Assembly (NCBI RefSeq): GCF_030056575.1
Contig: NZ_JASHHX010000015.1
Location: 37,158 to 101,157, forward strand
Reading direction: 5' to 3'
Source of the DNA: Rhodoblastus sp. 17X3
Lineage (GTDB): Bacteria > Pseudomonadota > Alphaproteobacteria > Rhizobiales > Beijerinckiaceae
DNA length: 64,000 bases
This document shows, in pieces, positions 26,239 to 36,500 of this stretch. The notes under the pieces are model-generated. The model had not been told where the DNA came from. It made no database searches and saw only the letters and a list, made by a program, of their open reading frames with translations. The position numbers and the translations under genes were made by a program. Each line of letters opens with the position of its first letter. Position 1 is the stretch's first letter.

Positions 26239-28998
26239 ATGATGACGGAAGCAACGGCGACGCAGGACGAGACGGACAAGCAGCGGCCGCTTTTTGAAGA
26301 CATTCGCCTGCTCGGCCAGATCCTCGGCGATGCGGTGCGCGAGCAGGAGGGCGAGGCGGTCTTCGAGCAGATCGAAAAGATCCGCCGGCTCTCGGTCGCC
26401 GGCCAGCGCAAGGCCGATCCGGCCGCCGGGCGCGAGCTCGACGCCCTGCTGCAGTCCCTGACGCCGGCGGAAACCGTCTCCGTTATTCGCGCTTTCGCCT
26501 ATTTTTCCCATCTCGCCAATATCGCCGAGGACCGCCACTTCCTGCGCCGCCGCGCCGCCCACGAGCCGCAGACCCAACCCGGCGGCCTCGGCCATTGCTT
26601 CGAGCGGCTTTCGGCCGTGGGCGTCGCCCCGGAAAAGATCGAGGACATGCTGCGCCATTCCTATGTCTCGCCGGTGCTGACCGCGCATCCGACCGAGGTG
26701 CAGCGCCGCAGCACGCTCGACGCCGAGCGCGGAATCGCCGATCTGCTCACGGCGCGCGAGACGTGCCGGACCGAAGCGGACCGGCGAGAGAACGAGGCGC
26801 AATTGCACGCCCGGGTGGTCCAACTCTGGCAGACGCGCATCCTGCGCACGTCGAGCCTGACCGTGCGCGACGAAATCGACAACGCGCTGCTCTATTACCG
26901 CTCGACCTTCATCCGCGAGATCCCGAAGCTTTACGCCGATCTGGAGCAAAGGCTCGGTCGTCCCGTGGCGCCTTTCTTCCGCATGGGCAACTGGATCGGC
27001 GGCGATCGCGACGGCAATCCCAATGTCGACGCGCAGACACTGGACGCCACGGTCAAGGCGCATGCCGAGACGATCCTGCGGCATTACCTCGTCGAGGTTC
27101 ACCTGCTCGGCGCCGAATTGTCGATGTCGCGGACGCTGGTCGATTGCTCGGCGGAATTGGATGGGCTGGCCAAGGCGTCCGGCGATCATAACCCGCATCG
27201 CGCCGATGAATCCTACCGTTGCGCCCTGATCGGCGTTTACGCCCGCCTCGCCGGAACGCTGACCGCCCTGACCGGCGGCGAGGCGATGCGCCACGCCGTC
27301 GCCCCCGGCGCGCCCTATGCGCGGCCGGAGGACTTGCGCGCCGACCTCATTATCGTGCGCGAGTCGCTGATCGCCCATCACGGCGCCGCTTTGGCGCGCG
27401 GCCGGCTGGCGCGGCTGATCCGCGCCATCGACGTGTTCGGCTTCCACATGGCCACGACCGACCTGCGCCAGAGTTCGGACCAGCACGAAGCGGTGCTCAG
27501 GGAGCTTCTCGCGGCGGTGCGGATCTCGCCGGACTATTCCGCGCTGCGCGAGGACGAGCGCATCGCCCTGCTGCTGCAATTGCTCGCGGACCCGCGTCCG
27601 CTGCGCGCCCCGAACCTGACCTATTCCGACGGGCTGCTCAGCGAGCTGTCCGTGTTCGAAACGGCGCGGATTGCGCGCGAGAAATTCGGCGCCGGAGTGA
27701 TTCGCCATTACATCATCAGCCATACCGAAAGCGTCAGCGACCTGCTCGAAGTCATGGTGCTGCAGAAGGAATGCGGCCTGCTGCACGGAACGCTGCATGA
27801 GTCCGAGCGCGATTTGGCGGAGCTGGAGCTGATCGTCACGCCGCTATTCGAGACCATCGAGGATCTGCGCGCCGCCGAGCCGATCATGCGCGCCTTTTAC
27901 GCCTTGCCGGGAATTGCCGATCTGATCCGGCGCTCCAGCGGCGTGCAGGATGTGATGCTCGGCTATTCAGATTCCAATAAGGATGGCGGCTATCTCACCT
28001 CGAACTGGGAGCTTTACCGCGCCTCGACGGCTCTGGCGGCCTTGTTCGATTCGCTGTCCGGATTGCGTCTGCGCCTGTTCCATGGACGCGGCGGCGCGGT
28101 TGGGCGCGGCGGCGGCCCCTCCTATCAGGCCATTCTCGCCCAGCCGCCCGGCACGGTGCGCGGCCAGATCCGCCTGACCGAGCAGGGCGAGGTGATCAAC
28201 GCCAAATACGCCAATCCGGACATCGGGCGGCGCAATCTCGAGACCTTGATGGCCGCCAATCTCGAAGCCAGCCTGCTGGTGGACGGGCAGAAGCCGCCGG
28301 AGGAATTTCTCGCGGCGGCGGAGGAATTGTCGCGCCTGTCGATCCGCGCCTATCGCGGCCTCGTCTATGAGACGCCGGGTTTCGTCGATTATTTCTATGC
28401 CGCCACGCCGATCGCGGAAATCGCCGAGCTGAACATCGGCTCGCGCCCCGCTTCACGCAAGGCGACGCGGCGGATCGAGGATTTGCGCGCCATTCCGTGG
28501 GGATTTTCCTGGGGCCAGAGCCGCGTCGCCCTGCCGGGCTGGTTCGGCTTCGGCGCGGCAGTCGAGGTTTTCCTGCGCGAAGACAGCGAGGCAAGGAAGG
28601 CGCTGTTGCGGCGCATGTCCGAGGAATGGCCGTTCTTTCGCGCCCTGCTGTCCAATATGGACATGGTGCTGGCCAAGGCCGATCTCGAAATCGCGCGGCG
28701 CTATGCTGATCTTGTTCCTGACCGGGGGGCGGCGGAGGTGATTTCTGCCGCGATCGAGACGGAATGGGCGCGCACGGTCGCGGCGCTCGAAATTGCGACC
28801 GGCCAGATCGAGCGGCTGGCCGACAATCCAGCGCTGTCGCGCTCGATCGCGCATCGCTTCGCCTATATCGCGCCGCTCAATTACCTTCAGGCCGAACTGC
28901 TGCGGCGCTGGCGCGCTGGCCTGATCGACCACAAGGCGCGGGTTGGCATCCTCATCGCCATCAACGGCATCGCCGCGGGGCTGCGCAACACCGGCTGA
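26239..28998 (+). CDS. ppc: Phosphoenolpyruvate carboxylase
   Basis: Fixes bicarbonate onto PEP to give oxaloacetate, the main anaplerotic reaction and a serine-cycle enzyme in some methylotrophs. The 919-residue protein has the complete set of landmarks: [13 protein letters not shown] (catalytic His), [51 protein letters not shown] (glycine-rich loop) and the invariant C-terminus ending [15 protein letters not shown] start with a weak upstream purine tract. Probably shares a transcript with the Nudix gene. Confidence 0.98.
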   Translation: MMTEATATQDETDKQRPLFEDIRLLGQILGDAVREQEGEAVFEQIEKIRRLSVAGQRKADPAAGRELDALLQSLTPAETVSVIRAFAYFSHLANIAEDRHFLRRRAAHEPQTQPGGLGHCFERLSAVGVAPEKIEDMLRHSYVSPVLTAHPTEVQRRSTLDAERGIADLLTARETCRTEADRRENEAQLHARVVQLWQTRILRTSSLTVRDEIDNALLYYRSTFIREIPKLYADLEQRLGRPVAPFFRMGNWIGGDRDGNPNVDAQTLDATVKAHAETILRHYLVEVHLLGAELSMSRTLVDCSAELDGLAKASGDHNPHRADESYRCALIGVYARLAGTLTALTGGEAMRHAVAPGAPYARPEDLRADLIIVRESLIAHHGAALARGRLARLIRAIDVFGFHMATTDLRQSSDQHEAVLRELLAAVRISPDYSALREDERIALLLQLLADPRPLRAPNLTYSDGLLSELSVFETARIAREKFGAGVIRHYIISHTESVSDLLEVMVLQKECGLLHGTLHESERDLAELELIVTPLFETIEDLRAAEPIMRAFYALPGIADLIRRSSGVQDVMLGYSDSNKDGGYLTSNWELYRASTALAALFDSLSGLRLRLFHGRGGAVGRGGGPSYQAILAQPPGTVRGQIRLTEQGEVINAKYANPDIGRRNLETLMAANLEASLLVDGQKPPEEFLAAAEELSRLSIRAYRGLVYETPGFVDYFYAATPIAEIAELNIGSRPASRKATRRIEDLRAIPWGFSWGQSRVALPGWFGFGAAVEVFLREDSEARKALLRRMSEEWPFFRALLSNMDMVLAKADLEIARRYADLVPDRGAAEVISAAIETEWARTVAALEIATGQIERLADNPALSRSIAHRFAYIAPLNYLQAELLRRWRAGLIDHKARVGILIAINGIAAGLRNTG

Positions 28999-29031
28999 CC
29001 TCGCAAAAATGCGTCCTTGGGCGCGGGCAAG

Positions 29032-29062
29032 AAAAAGCCTCCTTGGCGATCGCCAAGGAGGC
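29032..29062 (-). terminator. Rho-independent terminator of the hdeA-like pair
   Basis: A perfect 26-bp palindrome (29037-29062) is followed on the minus strand by TTTTT (complement of 29032-29036). It is 40 bp past the second hdeA-like stop and also lies just downstream of ppc. Confidence 0.9.
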
Positions 29063-29101
29063 TCAGGAGCAGATCAGCGGCCGAAGTCGCCAGAAGCCGG
29101 A

Positions 29102-29389
29102 TTAGTGGGCTTCCTTCATGACGACGTCGAGAAGCTTGTCGGACTTGTGCTCCGCGCAATATTTGCCGATCACCTCGTGGTTGCGCTTCATATAGCGCGA
29201 ATCGATGGTGGTCAGGTTCTTGGTCGAGCTGTAATAGCCGCCCATCCAGGACGAGATCAGCAGCTTGTCGGCGTCGGGCAGATTGGCGAACTGGCCGCAG
29301 GTGATGAGGCTCATGTCGAGCATGACCTGCGCCTTGGCGGGAACGGTCAAGGCGAGCATCGCCGCCGCGAGAATCAGCTTGGTCTTCAT
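29102..29389 (-). CDS. HdeA/HdeB-like periplasmic protein (copy 2)
   Basis: A 95-residue secreted protein: signal peptide MKTKLILAAAMLALTVPAKA, then a mature domain of about 75 residues with the HdeA-type cysteine pair (SLITCGQFAN and VIGKYCAEH). HdeA/HdeB are small acid-activated periplasmic chaperones in enterobacteria; alphaproteobacterial relatives are widespread and mostly uncharacterised. It is a clear paralogue of the gene immediately upstream (shared ITCGxxA, GGYY/SGWF and KYCAxH blocks), with a 28-bp gap, so the pair is an operon. Confidence 0.85.
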   Translation of the reverse strand: MKTKLILAAAMLALTVPAKAQVMLDMSLITCGQFANLPDADKLLISSWMGGYYSSTKNLTTIDSRYMKRNHEVIGKYCAEHKSDKLLDVVMKEAH

Positions 29390-29417
29390 AGTTTTTCTCC
29401 GAATGGCTCGATGCGGC

Positions 29418-29726
29418 TTACTGCTTCTTCATCATCTGATTGACGGACGCCTGGATCACGCCGAACAGCTGATCATTCGGATGAGCGGCGCAATATTTCT
29501 CTACGCTGGCGATGTTGCGGTGGAAGGCGTCGAGGTCGACCTGGGTATAGCCGAGCTTCTGGTTGAACCAGCCGCTGAACCAGGCCGCGACCATGTCGGC
29601 GTCGGCAGGCCCCATCCCGGCCAGATCGCCGCAGGTGATCTTGGTCGTATCGATCATGATCTGGGCTGAGCCGGCGGTCGGCGCCAAAGCCATTCCGAGA
29701 GCCAGGCAAATCGCTGTTTTTTTCAT
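29418..29726 (-). CDS. HdeA/HdeB-like periplasmic protein (copy 1)
   Basis: 102 residues, with signal peptide MKKTAICLALGMALAPTAGSA and a mature domain holding two cysteines (TKITCGDLAG and VEKYCAAH) likely disulfide-bonded as in HdeA. First gene of the tandem pair; a good Shine-Dalgarno (AAGGGGTG) precedes the ATG. Presumed periplasmic acid/envelope-stress protein by family; the duplication followed by divergence suggests a heteromeric partner or altered client range, which is inference. Confidence 0.85.
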   Translation of the reverse strand: MKKTAICLALGMALAPTAGSAQIMIDTTKITCGDLAGMGPADADMVAAWFSGWFNQKLGYTQVDLDAFHRNIASVEKYCAAHPNDQLFGVIQASVNQMMKKQ

Positions 29727-30052
29727 GTTTCACCCCTTAAGTCGCCTGCGTCGCCGGGAGCGAACGCGCAGGCAAAAAAAATTGTCGCGAATGGCAAACC
29801 CATTCGGACATTCATTTTTGCTTGCGGTCGGGGCGGTCGCCGCCGATCAAATATACAGGGCGCCTGCTTCCGCCGCGATCGCACAGAAGCACGATTTAAT
29901 TGGGAAGGCCAGAGCGTGGCGGCGCGCCCGACTGATATTTCATGCGCTGTCCCGGCGCAAAAACGGGCATGATTTTCGGGGGCTCGGCGAGGTCAAGAAA
30001 AAGGCCGGGGCGTGAGCCCCGGCCTGATCATTTCGCCCAACTGGCGGTCTAA
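29727..30052. other. Intergenic region between hdeA-like pair and atp operon (326 bp)
   Basis: Contains the upstream region of the hdeA-like operon (with a run of eight As at 29773-29780) and, at its other end, the atp terminator. A 74-codon plus-strand frame from 29791 ends inside the terminator stem and has no ribosome site or family resemblance, so I do not call it. Nothing else recognised. Confidence 0.5.
29998..30024 (-). terminator. Rho-independent terminator of the atp F0 operon
   Basis: Perfect 9-bp GC stem (30003-30011 and 30016-30024) with a GTGA loop, followed on the minus strand by TTTTTC (complement of 29997-30002). It lies 29 bp after the subunit b stop. Confidence 0.9.
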
Positions 30053-30532
30053 TCAGTTGATCAGCGCCTTGACGCTGGCGATGCCCTGATCGACGAAGGC
30101 GGCGCCGTCCGGACCGCTGGCGCTGGACTTCAGCACGGTCTCGGCGGCCTTGACGGCGGCGTCGGCGGCGGCGGAGCGCACGTCGGCGGTCGCCTGGGCT
30201 TCGGCCTGAGCGATCTTGTCCTGAGCCTGCCGGGTGCGGCGGGCGACATATTCCTCGATGCGCGCCTGGGCTTCCTTGGCCATGGCCTCCGCTTCGGCCT
30301 TGGCCTGGGCGACGATGCTGGCGGCCTGGGCCTCCGCTTCCGCCGTCTTGGCGGCGAAGCTCTGCATCAGGGTCTGGGCTTCTGCGCGCAGGCGGGCGGC
30401 TTCGGCCAGCTCGCTCTTGATCTTGTCGATGCGGCCGTCAAGTGCAGCGCCAAGCTTGCTGTGCACGCCCAGATAGCCGAGCAGCATCACGAAGAGAACG
30501 AAGCCGAGGGCGACGAAAAATTCAGCGTCCAT
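30053..30532 (-). CDS. atpF: ATP synthase F0 subunit b
   Basis: One of two peripheral-stalk subunits of the membrane sector. 159 residues: an N-terminal membrane helix (FFVALGFVLFVMLLGYLGV) followed by a long charged coiled coil rich in Ala/Glu/Lys (for example AEAEAQAASIVAQAKAEAEA). Photosynthetic bacteria and many alphaproteobacteria encode two different b-type subunits (b and b'); this is the second of them in the operon and the last gene before the terminator. Confidence 0.95.
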   Translation of the reverse strand: MDAEFFVALGFVLFVMLLGYLGVHSKLGAALDGRIDKIKSELAEAARLRAEAQTLMQSFAAKTAEAEAQAASIVAQAKAEAEAMAKEAQARIEEYVARRTRQAQDKIAQAEAQATADVRSAAADAAVKAAETVLKSSASGPDGAAFVDQGIASVKALIN

Positions 30533-30543
30533 GTTTCGCTCCT

Positions 30544-31098
30544 TCAGCTCTTGAGCGCGGCGATCGCGGCGGCGACGGCGGAGACGTCGGCCGGCTTGCC
30601 GGTGATGTGTTGCAGGATGGCCTGGGCGGTCTCATTGGCGATGGAATCGACATTGCCCATGGCGGCGGTCTTGGTCGTGGCGATCTGCGCTTCAGCGGCG
30701 GCGAGCTTGGCGTTTAGCTCGCCTTCGAGGGCGGCGCGGCGGGCGTCGGCCTGAGCCTTGACGTCCGCGTGGGCGGCCTGGCCCATCGCCTGGGCCTTGG
30801 CCTTTGCCGCGTCCAGCGTCTTTTCATGCGCGGCGGCGGCGGCGGCCGCGTCGTCCTGCGCCTTGGCGGCGGCGGCGAGGTCGGAGTCGATCTTGTCCTT
30901 GCGGGTCGCGATGATCTTGGCGACGCGCGGCAGCGCGATCCTGGACATCAGCAGGTAGATCGCGCCGAAAGTGATCGTCAGCCAGATGAGCTCCGCCGCG
31001 AAATTATTCGGGTCGAAGGGCGGGAAAACGCCGCCTTCGTGAGCGGGGCCGCCAGGAACCTCGGTTCCGGCCTTGTGCCCTTCAACGTCGTGAGCCAT
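30544..31098 (-). CDS. atpF2: ATP synthase F0 subunit b'
   Basis: 184 residues. A polar N-terminal extension of about 40 residues with GGPAHEGGVFPPFDPNNFAAE precedes the membrane helix ELIWLTITFGAIYLLMSRIALPRV, which is the standard b' opening in alphaproteobacteria. The coiled coil (ATRKDKIDSDLAAAAKAQDDAAAAA...) pairs with subunit b to form the stator stalk. It lies between the c subunit and subunit b, 11 bp before atpF. Confidence 0.95.
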   Translation of the reverse strand: MAHDVEGHKAGTEVPGGPAHEGGVFPPFDPNNFAAELIWLTITFGAIYLLMSRIALPRVAKIIATRKDKIDSDLAAAAKAQDDAAAAAAAHEKTLDAAKAKAQAMGQAAHADVKAQADARRAALEGELNAKLAAAEAQIATTKTAAMGNVDSIANETAQAILQHITGKPADVSAVAAAIAALKS

Positions 31099-31163
31099 GG
31101 GTCGATCCTAAATTTGCGGGACGAAACGCGCGTCGGCGAAAACCCGCCGGCGCGCGACTTAAA

Positions 31164-31391
31164 TCACTTCACGAAGAGCAGAATGATCGCCACGAGGAAG
31201 GCGAAAATGCCGAGACCTTCGGCGAGGGCGGCGCCGATGAACGCGCGGCCGAACTGGCCATCGGCCGCGGACGGATTGCGCAGCGCGCCGGACAGGAAGT
31301 TGCCGAAAATCGTGCCCACGCCGATGGCGGCGGCGCCCATGCCGATGGCGGCGAGACCGGCGCCGACGTACTTAGCTGCAACAGGATCCAT
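31164..31391 (-). CDS. atpE: ATP synthase F0 subunit c
   Basis: 75-residue proteolipid made of two membrane helices. The polar loop RNPSA follows helix 1 and the proton-binding carboxylate is the Glu in [20 protein letters not shown] of helix 2. [26 protein letters not shown] is the usual alphaproteobacterial start. Forms the rotor ring. Third gene of the F0 operon, after atpI and atpB. Confidence 0.97.
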   Translation of the reverse strand: MDPVAAKYVGAGLAAIGMGAAAIGVGTIFGNFLSGALRNPSAADGQFGRAFIGAALAEGLGIFAFLVAIILLFVK

Positions 31392-31444
31392 CTTGAAACT
31401 CCATTCGATTTTGAAGGGCGACTATTTGTTGTTGAGTTGGATTA

Positions 31445-32206
31445 TCAGTGGCCCGGGTGAATTGCGTCGTTGAGATAGACGCAAGTGAGGATGGCGAAGA
31501 CATACGCCTGAAGGAAAGCGACCAGCAGTTCGAACGCGGTCAGGAGAACGATGCCGATCAGCGGCAGCGGCGCGAGAAGGGCGTAGACGCCGGCGCCGAG
31601 CAAAAGTGTCACGAAGCCGCCGAACACCTTCAGGGTGATGTGGCCCGCGAGCATGTTGGCGAAGAGACGAACCGAGAGCGAGATCGGCCGCGAGGCGAAG
31701 GAGATGATCTCGATCAGGACGATGAAGGGCAGCAGGATCGGCGACACGCCCGACGGAACGAACAGGTTCAGGAAGTGCGTTCCATTCTTGTAGAAGCCGT
31801 AGGCCAGCACCAGCAGGATGATGAAAGCGGCGAAGGCGAAGGTGACGATGATCTGGCTGGTGACCGTGAAGGTGTAGGGCACGAGGCCGATCAGGTTCGA
31901 GAAGAACACGAACATGAAGACGGAAAAGACGAAGGGGAAGAACTTCATGCCCGCTTCGCCCGCGGTCTGCCGCACCGTGCTCGCCACGAATTCATAGGAC
32001 ATTTCGGCGAGGGTCTGGAGGCGGTTGGGGACGATGTGCTCGCCCGACGTGCCCACCAGCATGATGAAGGCGATCACCGCCAGAATGATCACCATGAAAA
32101 GCGAGGCGTTGGTGAAGGAGGCGTCGACCCCGCCGATGCTCAGAGGCGCGATGACGTTGATGTGGAATTGGTGGATCGGATCAATCGCGGGACCAGCTTC
32201 CGACAT
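31445..32206 (-). CDS. atpB: ATP synthase F0 subunit a
   Basis: 253-residue membrane subunit forming the proton half-channels. [14 protein letters not shown] at the N-terminus and five to six hydrophobic helices follow. The essential arginine is in [15 protein letters not shown], and the C-terminal helix has [20 protein letters not shown] as expected. Interacts with the c ring. Follows atpI by about 70 bp. Confidence 0.97.
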   Translation of the reverse strand: MSEAGPAIDPIHQFHINVIAPLSIGGVDASFTNASLFMVIILAVIAFIMLVGTSGEHIVPNRLQTLAEMSYEFVASTVRQTAGEAGMKFFPFVFSVFMFVFFSNLIGLVPYTFTVTSQIIVTFAFAAFIILLVLAYGFYKNGTHFLNLFVPSGVSPILLPFIVLIEIISFASRPISLSVRLFANMLAGHITLKVFGGFVTLLLGAGVYALLAPLPLIGIVLLTAFELLVAFLQAYVFAILTCVYLNDAIHPGH

Positions 32207-32274
32207 GTTCTGCCCTTCACTTAAATGCGGGAGGCCCCGCTCACAAGGTTATGCGGGAGGTCCCGCTCATCAAT

Positions 32275-32628
32275 TCAAGACTCTTTCGAGCCGCCTCGCC
32301 CCGACGGCAGCACCGCGAGGCGATAGATGTTCCAGAAGCCCGCCGCCACGCCCAATCCCAGCAAAAGGATCAGCAGGAACGGGCTTGTGCCCAGCCACTC
32401 GTCGAGCTGCCACCCGATCAGGGCGCCGACCACGATGGCGGCCACAAATTCCGACAGCACGCGAAAGCCGAGGCTCATCGCCTGCCCAAGGCCCTTGTCG
32501 GTCAAATCCGCTTCCGCCTTGCGATCGGCCTCCTTGCGGCCGGATTCGCGCTGCGCCTGCAGGTCGCCTCGCAATTTGGCGAGACGCGCCTTCAGTTCCT
32601 CGGCGTCGTCCGGTCCGTCCTGCATCAA
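32275..32628 (-). CDS. atpI: ATP synthase accessory protein AtpI
   Basis: 117 residues: an acidic/basic N-terminal helix (AEELKARLAKLRGDLQAQRES) followed by two membrane helices (LSEFVAAIVVGALIGWQLDEWLG and LLILLLGLGVAAGFWNIYRLA). AtpI assists c-ring assembly and is the usual first gene of bacterial F0 operons. It begins about 155 bp after the operon promoter. The F1 genes are not in this window, consistent with the split F0/F1 organisation of alphaproteobacteria. Confidence 0.93.
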   Translation of the reverse strand: MMQDGPDDAEELKARLAKLRGDLQAQRESGRKEADRKAEADLTDKGLGQAMSLGFRVLSEFVAAIVVGALIGWQLDEWLGTSPFLLILLLGLGVAAGFWNIYRLAVLPSGRGGSKES

Positions 32629-32990
32629 TCGCCCCCTAGCTCATGGCGCCTCGGCGCGGGATCGGGGCAGGCGCCGCTGATATTATCGCAGCCGCCGCAT
32701 CTAGCAGGAGGTCGTCCGGACGAGAACCGATGAGGAATCGGACTCGTGGGATGCGAAACATCCCGCCCTTCTTGAACCGGGCGCACCATATTGACGGGAC
32801 CTCGCCCTGTCAAGATAAGCGCGGCTTTTCTATGACACAAATAACACATTGAAAATAAATGGGAAAACATGATTTTATCCGGGTGTCTCCTAAGGTCGCA
32901 GACGGCGGTGCGGCGCGGGGCCGGACAGCGCGGGTTTTTTCCCGCGCCCGGATGGTTTAGCCTGCCGCCGAAGCAGGACGGAGGACAGGC
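32629..32990. other. Divergent promoter region between atpI and the TMEM175-like gene (362 bp)
   Basis: Contains the atp operon promoter and an AT-rich stretch (32820-32880). A GCGGG-TTTTTT-CCCGC element (about 32930-32945) and a GGAGG ribosome site for the GTG start at 32991 are also present. No coding frame with family resemblance was seen. Confidence 0.6.
32785..32813 (-). promoter_or_regulatory. Sigma-70-type promoter of the atpIBEF2F operon
   Basis: On the minus strand TTGACA (complement of 32808-32813) is separated by exactly 17 bp from TATGGT (complement of 32785-32790). It lies about 157 bp upstream of atpI and leaves a leader of about 150 nt. This is the closest match to a consensus housekeeping promoter that I found in the window. 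Confidence 0.7.
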
Positions 32991-33569
32991 GTGACGAGCG
33001 AGCGGCTGAAGGCTTTTTCCGATGGCGTGCTCGCCATTATCGTCACCATCATGGTGCTGGAGCTGAAGGCCCCGCACGGCGAGGATTTCCCGGCGCTTCT
33101 TCCGCTCTGGCCGGTATTCCTGGCCTATGTCCTGAGTTTCATCTATGTCGCCATCTACTGGAACAACCATCACCACATGTTCGCCATCGTTGAAAAGGTG
33201 AACGGCGGCGTGCTGTGGGCCAATATCCACCTGCTGTTCTGGCTGTCTTTGCTGCCCTTCGTCACCGCCTGGGCCAGCGAGAGCCATTTCGCGCGCGATC
33301 CAGTGGCTCTTTATGGCTTCGTGCTGCTCGGGGCGGCTTTCGCCTATTACATCCTTGTGGTCGCGCTGCTGCGCGCCCACAGGGGCGAGACCTTGCTGCG
33401 CCGCGCCATCGGCAAGGATTTCAAGGGCAAGATTTCGATTGTCGCCTATCTCGCCGGCATGGTCGGAACCTGCTTCAGCCCATGGATCGGCTGTCTGGTC
33501 TATGTCGCCGTCGCGGCGATGTGGCTGGTCCCGGACCAGCGAATCGAATCGCGGTTGGGCGAGATTTAG
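32991..33569 (+). CDS. TMEM175/DUF1211-family potassium channel-like membrane protein
   Basis: A 192-residue integral membrane protein with about six hydrophobic helices. The N-terminal FSDGVLAIIVTIMVLELKAP matches the FSD-x-V-x-AI-x-x-T-x-x-x-L-E pattern of bacterial TMEM175 channels, whose first helix lines the pore. FIYVAIYWNNHHHMF is also typical. GTG start with GGAGG 8 nt upstream. Its stop codon overlaps that of smc on the other strand (TTAG), so the two transcripts converge with no room for a separate terminator. Confidence 0.88.
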   Translation: MTSERLKAFSDGVLAIIVTIMVLELKAPHGEDFPALLPLWPVFLAYVLSFIYVAIYWNNHHHMFAIVEKVNGGVLWANIHLLFWLSLLPFVTAWASESHFARDPVALYGFVLLGAAFAYYILVVALLRAHRGETLLRRAIGKDFKGKISIVAYLAGMVGTCFSPWIGCLVYVAVAAMWLVPDQRIESRLGEI

Positions 33570-36500
33570 CTCGCCTCCAGCAGGCGCTCCGCCTGCTCCA
33601 GCTCCACCGACACCAGTTGCGACACGCCGCGCTCGGCCTGGGTCACACCGAACAGCCGGTCCATCCGCGCCATGGTGATCGGATTGTGGGTAATGGTGAT
33701 GAAGCGGGTGTCGGTCTTGCGGGCCATGTCGTCGAGCAGATCGCAAAATCGCTCGACATTGGCGTCGTCGAGCGGCGCGTCCACCTCGTCCAGCACACAA
33801 ATCGGCGCCGGATTGGTCAGAAACACCGCGAAGATCAGCGACATGGCGGTCAGCGCCTGCTCGCCGCCCGAAAGAAGCGTCATGGTCGCGGGTTTCTTGC
33901 CCGGCGGCCTGGCCAGAATCTCAAGGCCGGCTTCGAGCGGATCGTCCGATTCGACCAGTTGCAACTCCGCCGAGCCGCCGCCGAACAGCAGCGAGAACAG
34001 GTCGCGGAAATGCGCGTCGACCCGCGCGAAGGCGTCCAGAAGCCGCTCGCGGCCTTCCTTGTTGAGCGAGCCGATGGCCGAGCGCAATTTGCGGATCGCC
34101 TCGGCGAGGTCGTCGCGCTCGGCGATCAGCTTCGCCTGTTCGTCCTCTACTGTCGCCAACTCGTCCTCGGCGCGCAGATTGACGCCGCCAAGCCGCTCGC
34201 GGTCCTGTTTCAGGCTGGCGAGGCGGATGCTGACCCCGTCCATGGCGGGAAGGTCGTCGCCTTCGGCGATGCCGGCGAGCGCCGGCAGGCCCTGCGGCGC
34301 GCAATTCAACTGCTCAGCGATGTCGCGGATGAGGATTTGCAACCGCGTCCTGGCGGCTTCGGCCTGAGCCTCCAGCCGGGCGCGGGTCTCGCGGGCCGCG
34401 CTCATGGCCTCCAGCGCAGCCCGGGCGGCGCGGTCGGTCTCGGCAAGGGCGGTTTCGCCCCTGGCGCGGGCGTCGGCTGCGTCGCGCAGCGCGGCCTCGG
34501 CCTCCTCGATCTTCTGGGCTAATGAGCGGCGCTGGAGCAGGAATTCGTCGGGCGCGTCCTCGAGCTTCGCCAGCTCCTCTTGCGCCTCGGCGACGCGGAA
34601 TTCGATTTCCTCGGTCTGGAATTGCGAACGCGCACGGCGGTCGAGCCAGCTCTTGGTCTCGCGCGCGATAGCCTCGCGGCGGCGCAGCCGGCTTTCCGCC
34701 TCGCGCGAAAAAGACTGCAATGCCGCGCGGGCCTCGGCGGCCTCGGCGCGGTCCAGCGCATTGGCGGCGCGGGCGGCGTCGCGTTCGCCCGCCAGCGTGG
34801 CGGGCTCGGCGACATCGTCGAGCGCCTCGCGCGATTCGATCAGCCGTTCGCGGGCCTCGTCGCGCAATTCTTCGGCGCGCTTGCGGGAATCGTCGAGATT
34901 GGCGAGGCGCGACAGGAATTGCGCCTGCCGGCGCTCGGCGGCGTTGGCGCTTTCACGGGCCTCGGCCAGCGCTTTCTGTGTCATGCGGGCGGTCTGGCGG
35001 GCGCGCTGGTCGGCCTCGGCAGCCTCCGCGACGGCGACCCGAACCCATTCCATCTTCTCCAGAAGCGCCTCGACCGCCTCGCGCGCCGCATCGGCCTCGA
35101 TTTCGAGATCGCCGAGGCGGTTCTTCTCGGCGAGGCGGCGAGCGGCGGGCGTGGGGGCCTCGGCGGCTTGCGTAAAGCCGTCCCAGCGCCACAGATCGCC
35201 CTCGATCGAGACGAGCCTCTGCCCGGGTTTGAGATGCTGGCGCAGGACCGGCCCCGCATCGCGCGAAACCAGTCCGATTTGGGCGAGGCTGCGGTAGAGC
35301 GCGGGCGGGGCGCTGACCCATTCGGTCAGCGGCCGGGCGCCTGCGGGCAAGGAGGGGTCGCCGCCGCTTTGCGTGATGGTCCAGTGCGCCGGGGCGGCGT
35401 CGTCGTCGGAAGCGTCGAGATCGTCGCCGAGAGCCGCGCCGAGCGCGGCCTCATAGCCCTTGGCGACGACGATACGCTCCAGCACGGCGGGCCAGCCGCC
35501 GCTCGCGCCGGTCTGCAGCAATTTGGCCAGCGTCCCGGCCTCTGTTTCGAGCCTTTGCGCCTTGCGTTCGGCCTCGGCCAGCGGGCCGCGCAAAAAATTC
35601 TCCTCATCGCGGGCCAGCGCGAGTGCCGATTCCGCGGCGATCGCGTCTTCCTCGGCCTGCGCGGCGGCGTCCATCAGGCGCTCGGCCTCGGCGAGCGATT
35701 CGGCCAGTTCGGAATCGCTTTCGGCGCTCGCGCGCAGGGCGGCGATGTCGTCTTCGATGCGCGACAATTCGCCCTCGAAACGCAGCAGCGCCTGCTCTTC
35801 GCGCCGCGCCGCCTCGGCGAGGGCGTTGCGCTGGGCCTCGGCGTTGGCGAAGGCGTCCTGCGCCTTTTCCAGCGCGAGTTCCGAGGCGCGGAGTTTTTCC
35901 TCGGCCTCTTCGCAGCGCAACCGGGCCTCTTCGACGAGATCGGCCTCGGCCTCGCCGGCCCCCGCGAGGTCTTCGTCCTCGGCTTCGAGACGGGCCAGGG
36001 TGGCCGCCGCATCCTCGAAATGGCCGCGTTCGCGGGCGAGATCGGCGGCCGCCTGGGCGATGCGGCGCTCCATTTCGGTCTTGCGCTCGGCGGCGCGTTT
36101 TTCCTCGCCATCGAGCGTTTCGCGGGCGAGGACGAGACGCTGGAGGGCGGCGGCGGCCTGGCTTTCCGCGTCGCGCAAGCCGGGCATGGCGTGGGCGGCG
36201 AGCGCCTGCAACCGGGCGGTCTCGGCCTGCTGGCGGGTGCGCTCGGCGACGTCGACCACATTGGAATCGAACAGCCGCTGCGCCTCCTCGGCCTCATGGG
36301 CCGCTTCGCGCGAGGCGATCAGGGCGGTCAGCGCCTCGTGGCGGCGGATTTCGGCGGCCAGCGCGCGATAGCGTGCGGCCTGTCGGGCTTGACGTCGCAA
36401 TGATTCGGCCTGCGCGCCGATCTGGGTCAGCACGTCCTCCAGCCGGAGCAGATTTTCTTCCGCGCCCTTGAGCCGCAATTCGGCCTCGTGGCGGCGGGAA

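Noticed and set aside
25756..27798. 680-codon minus-strand open frame opposite the Nudix and ppc genes
   Set aside because: It spans the complement of two unrelated genes and their intergenic gap, which no real gene would do, and shows no family features.
29791..30015. 74-codon plus-strand frame in the hdeA-atp gap
   Set aside because: No ribosome site, ends inside the atp terminator stem, and its translation has no structural or family pattern.
34580..36403. 607-codon plus-strand open frame inside smc
   Set aside because: It lies wholly within the coiled-coil coding region of smc, is leucine/glycine/arginine-rich, and has no motif.
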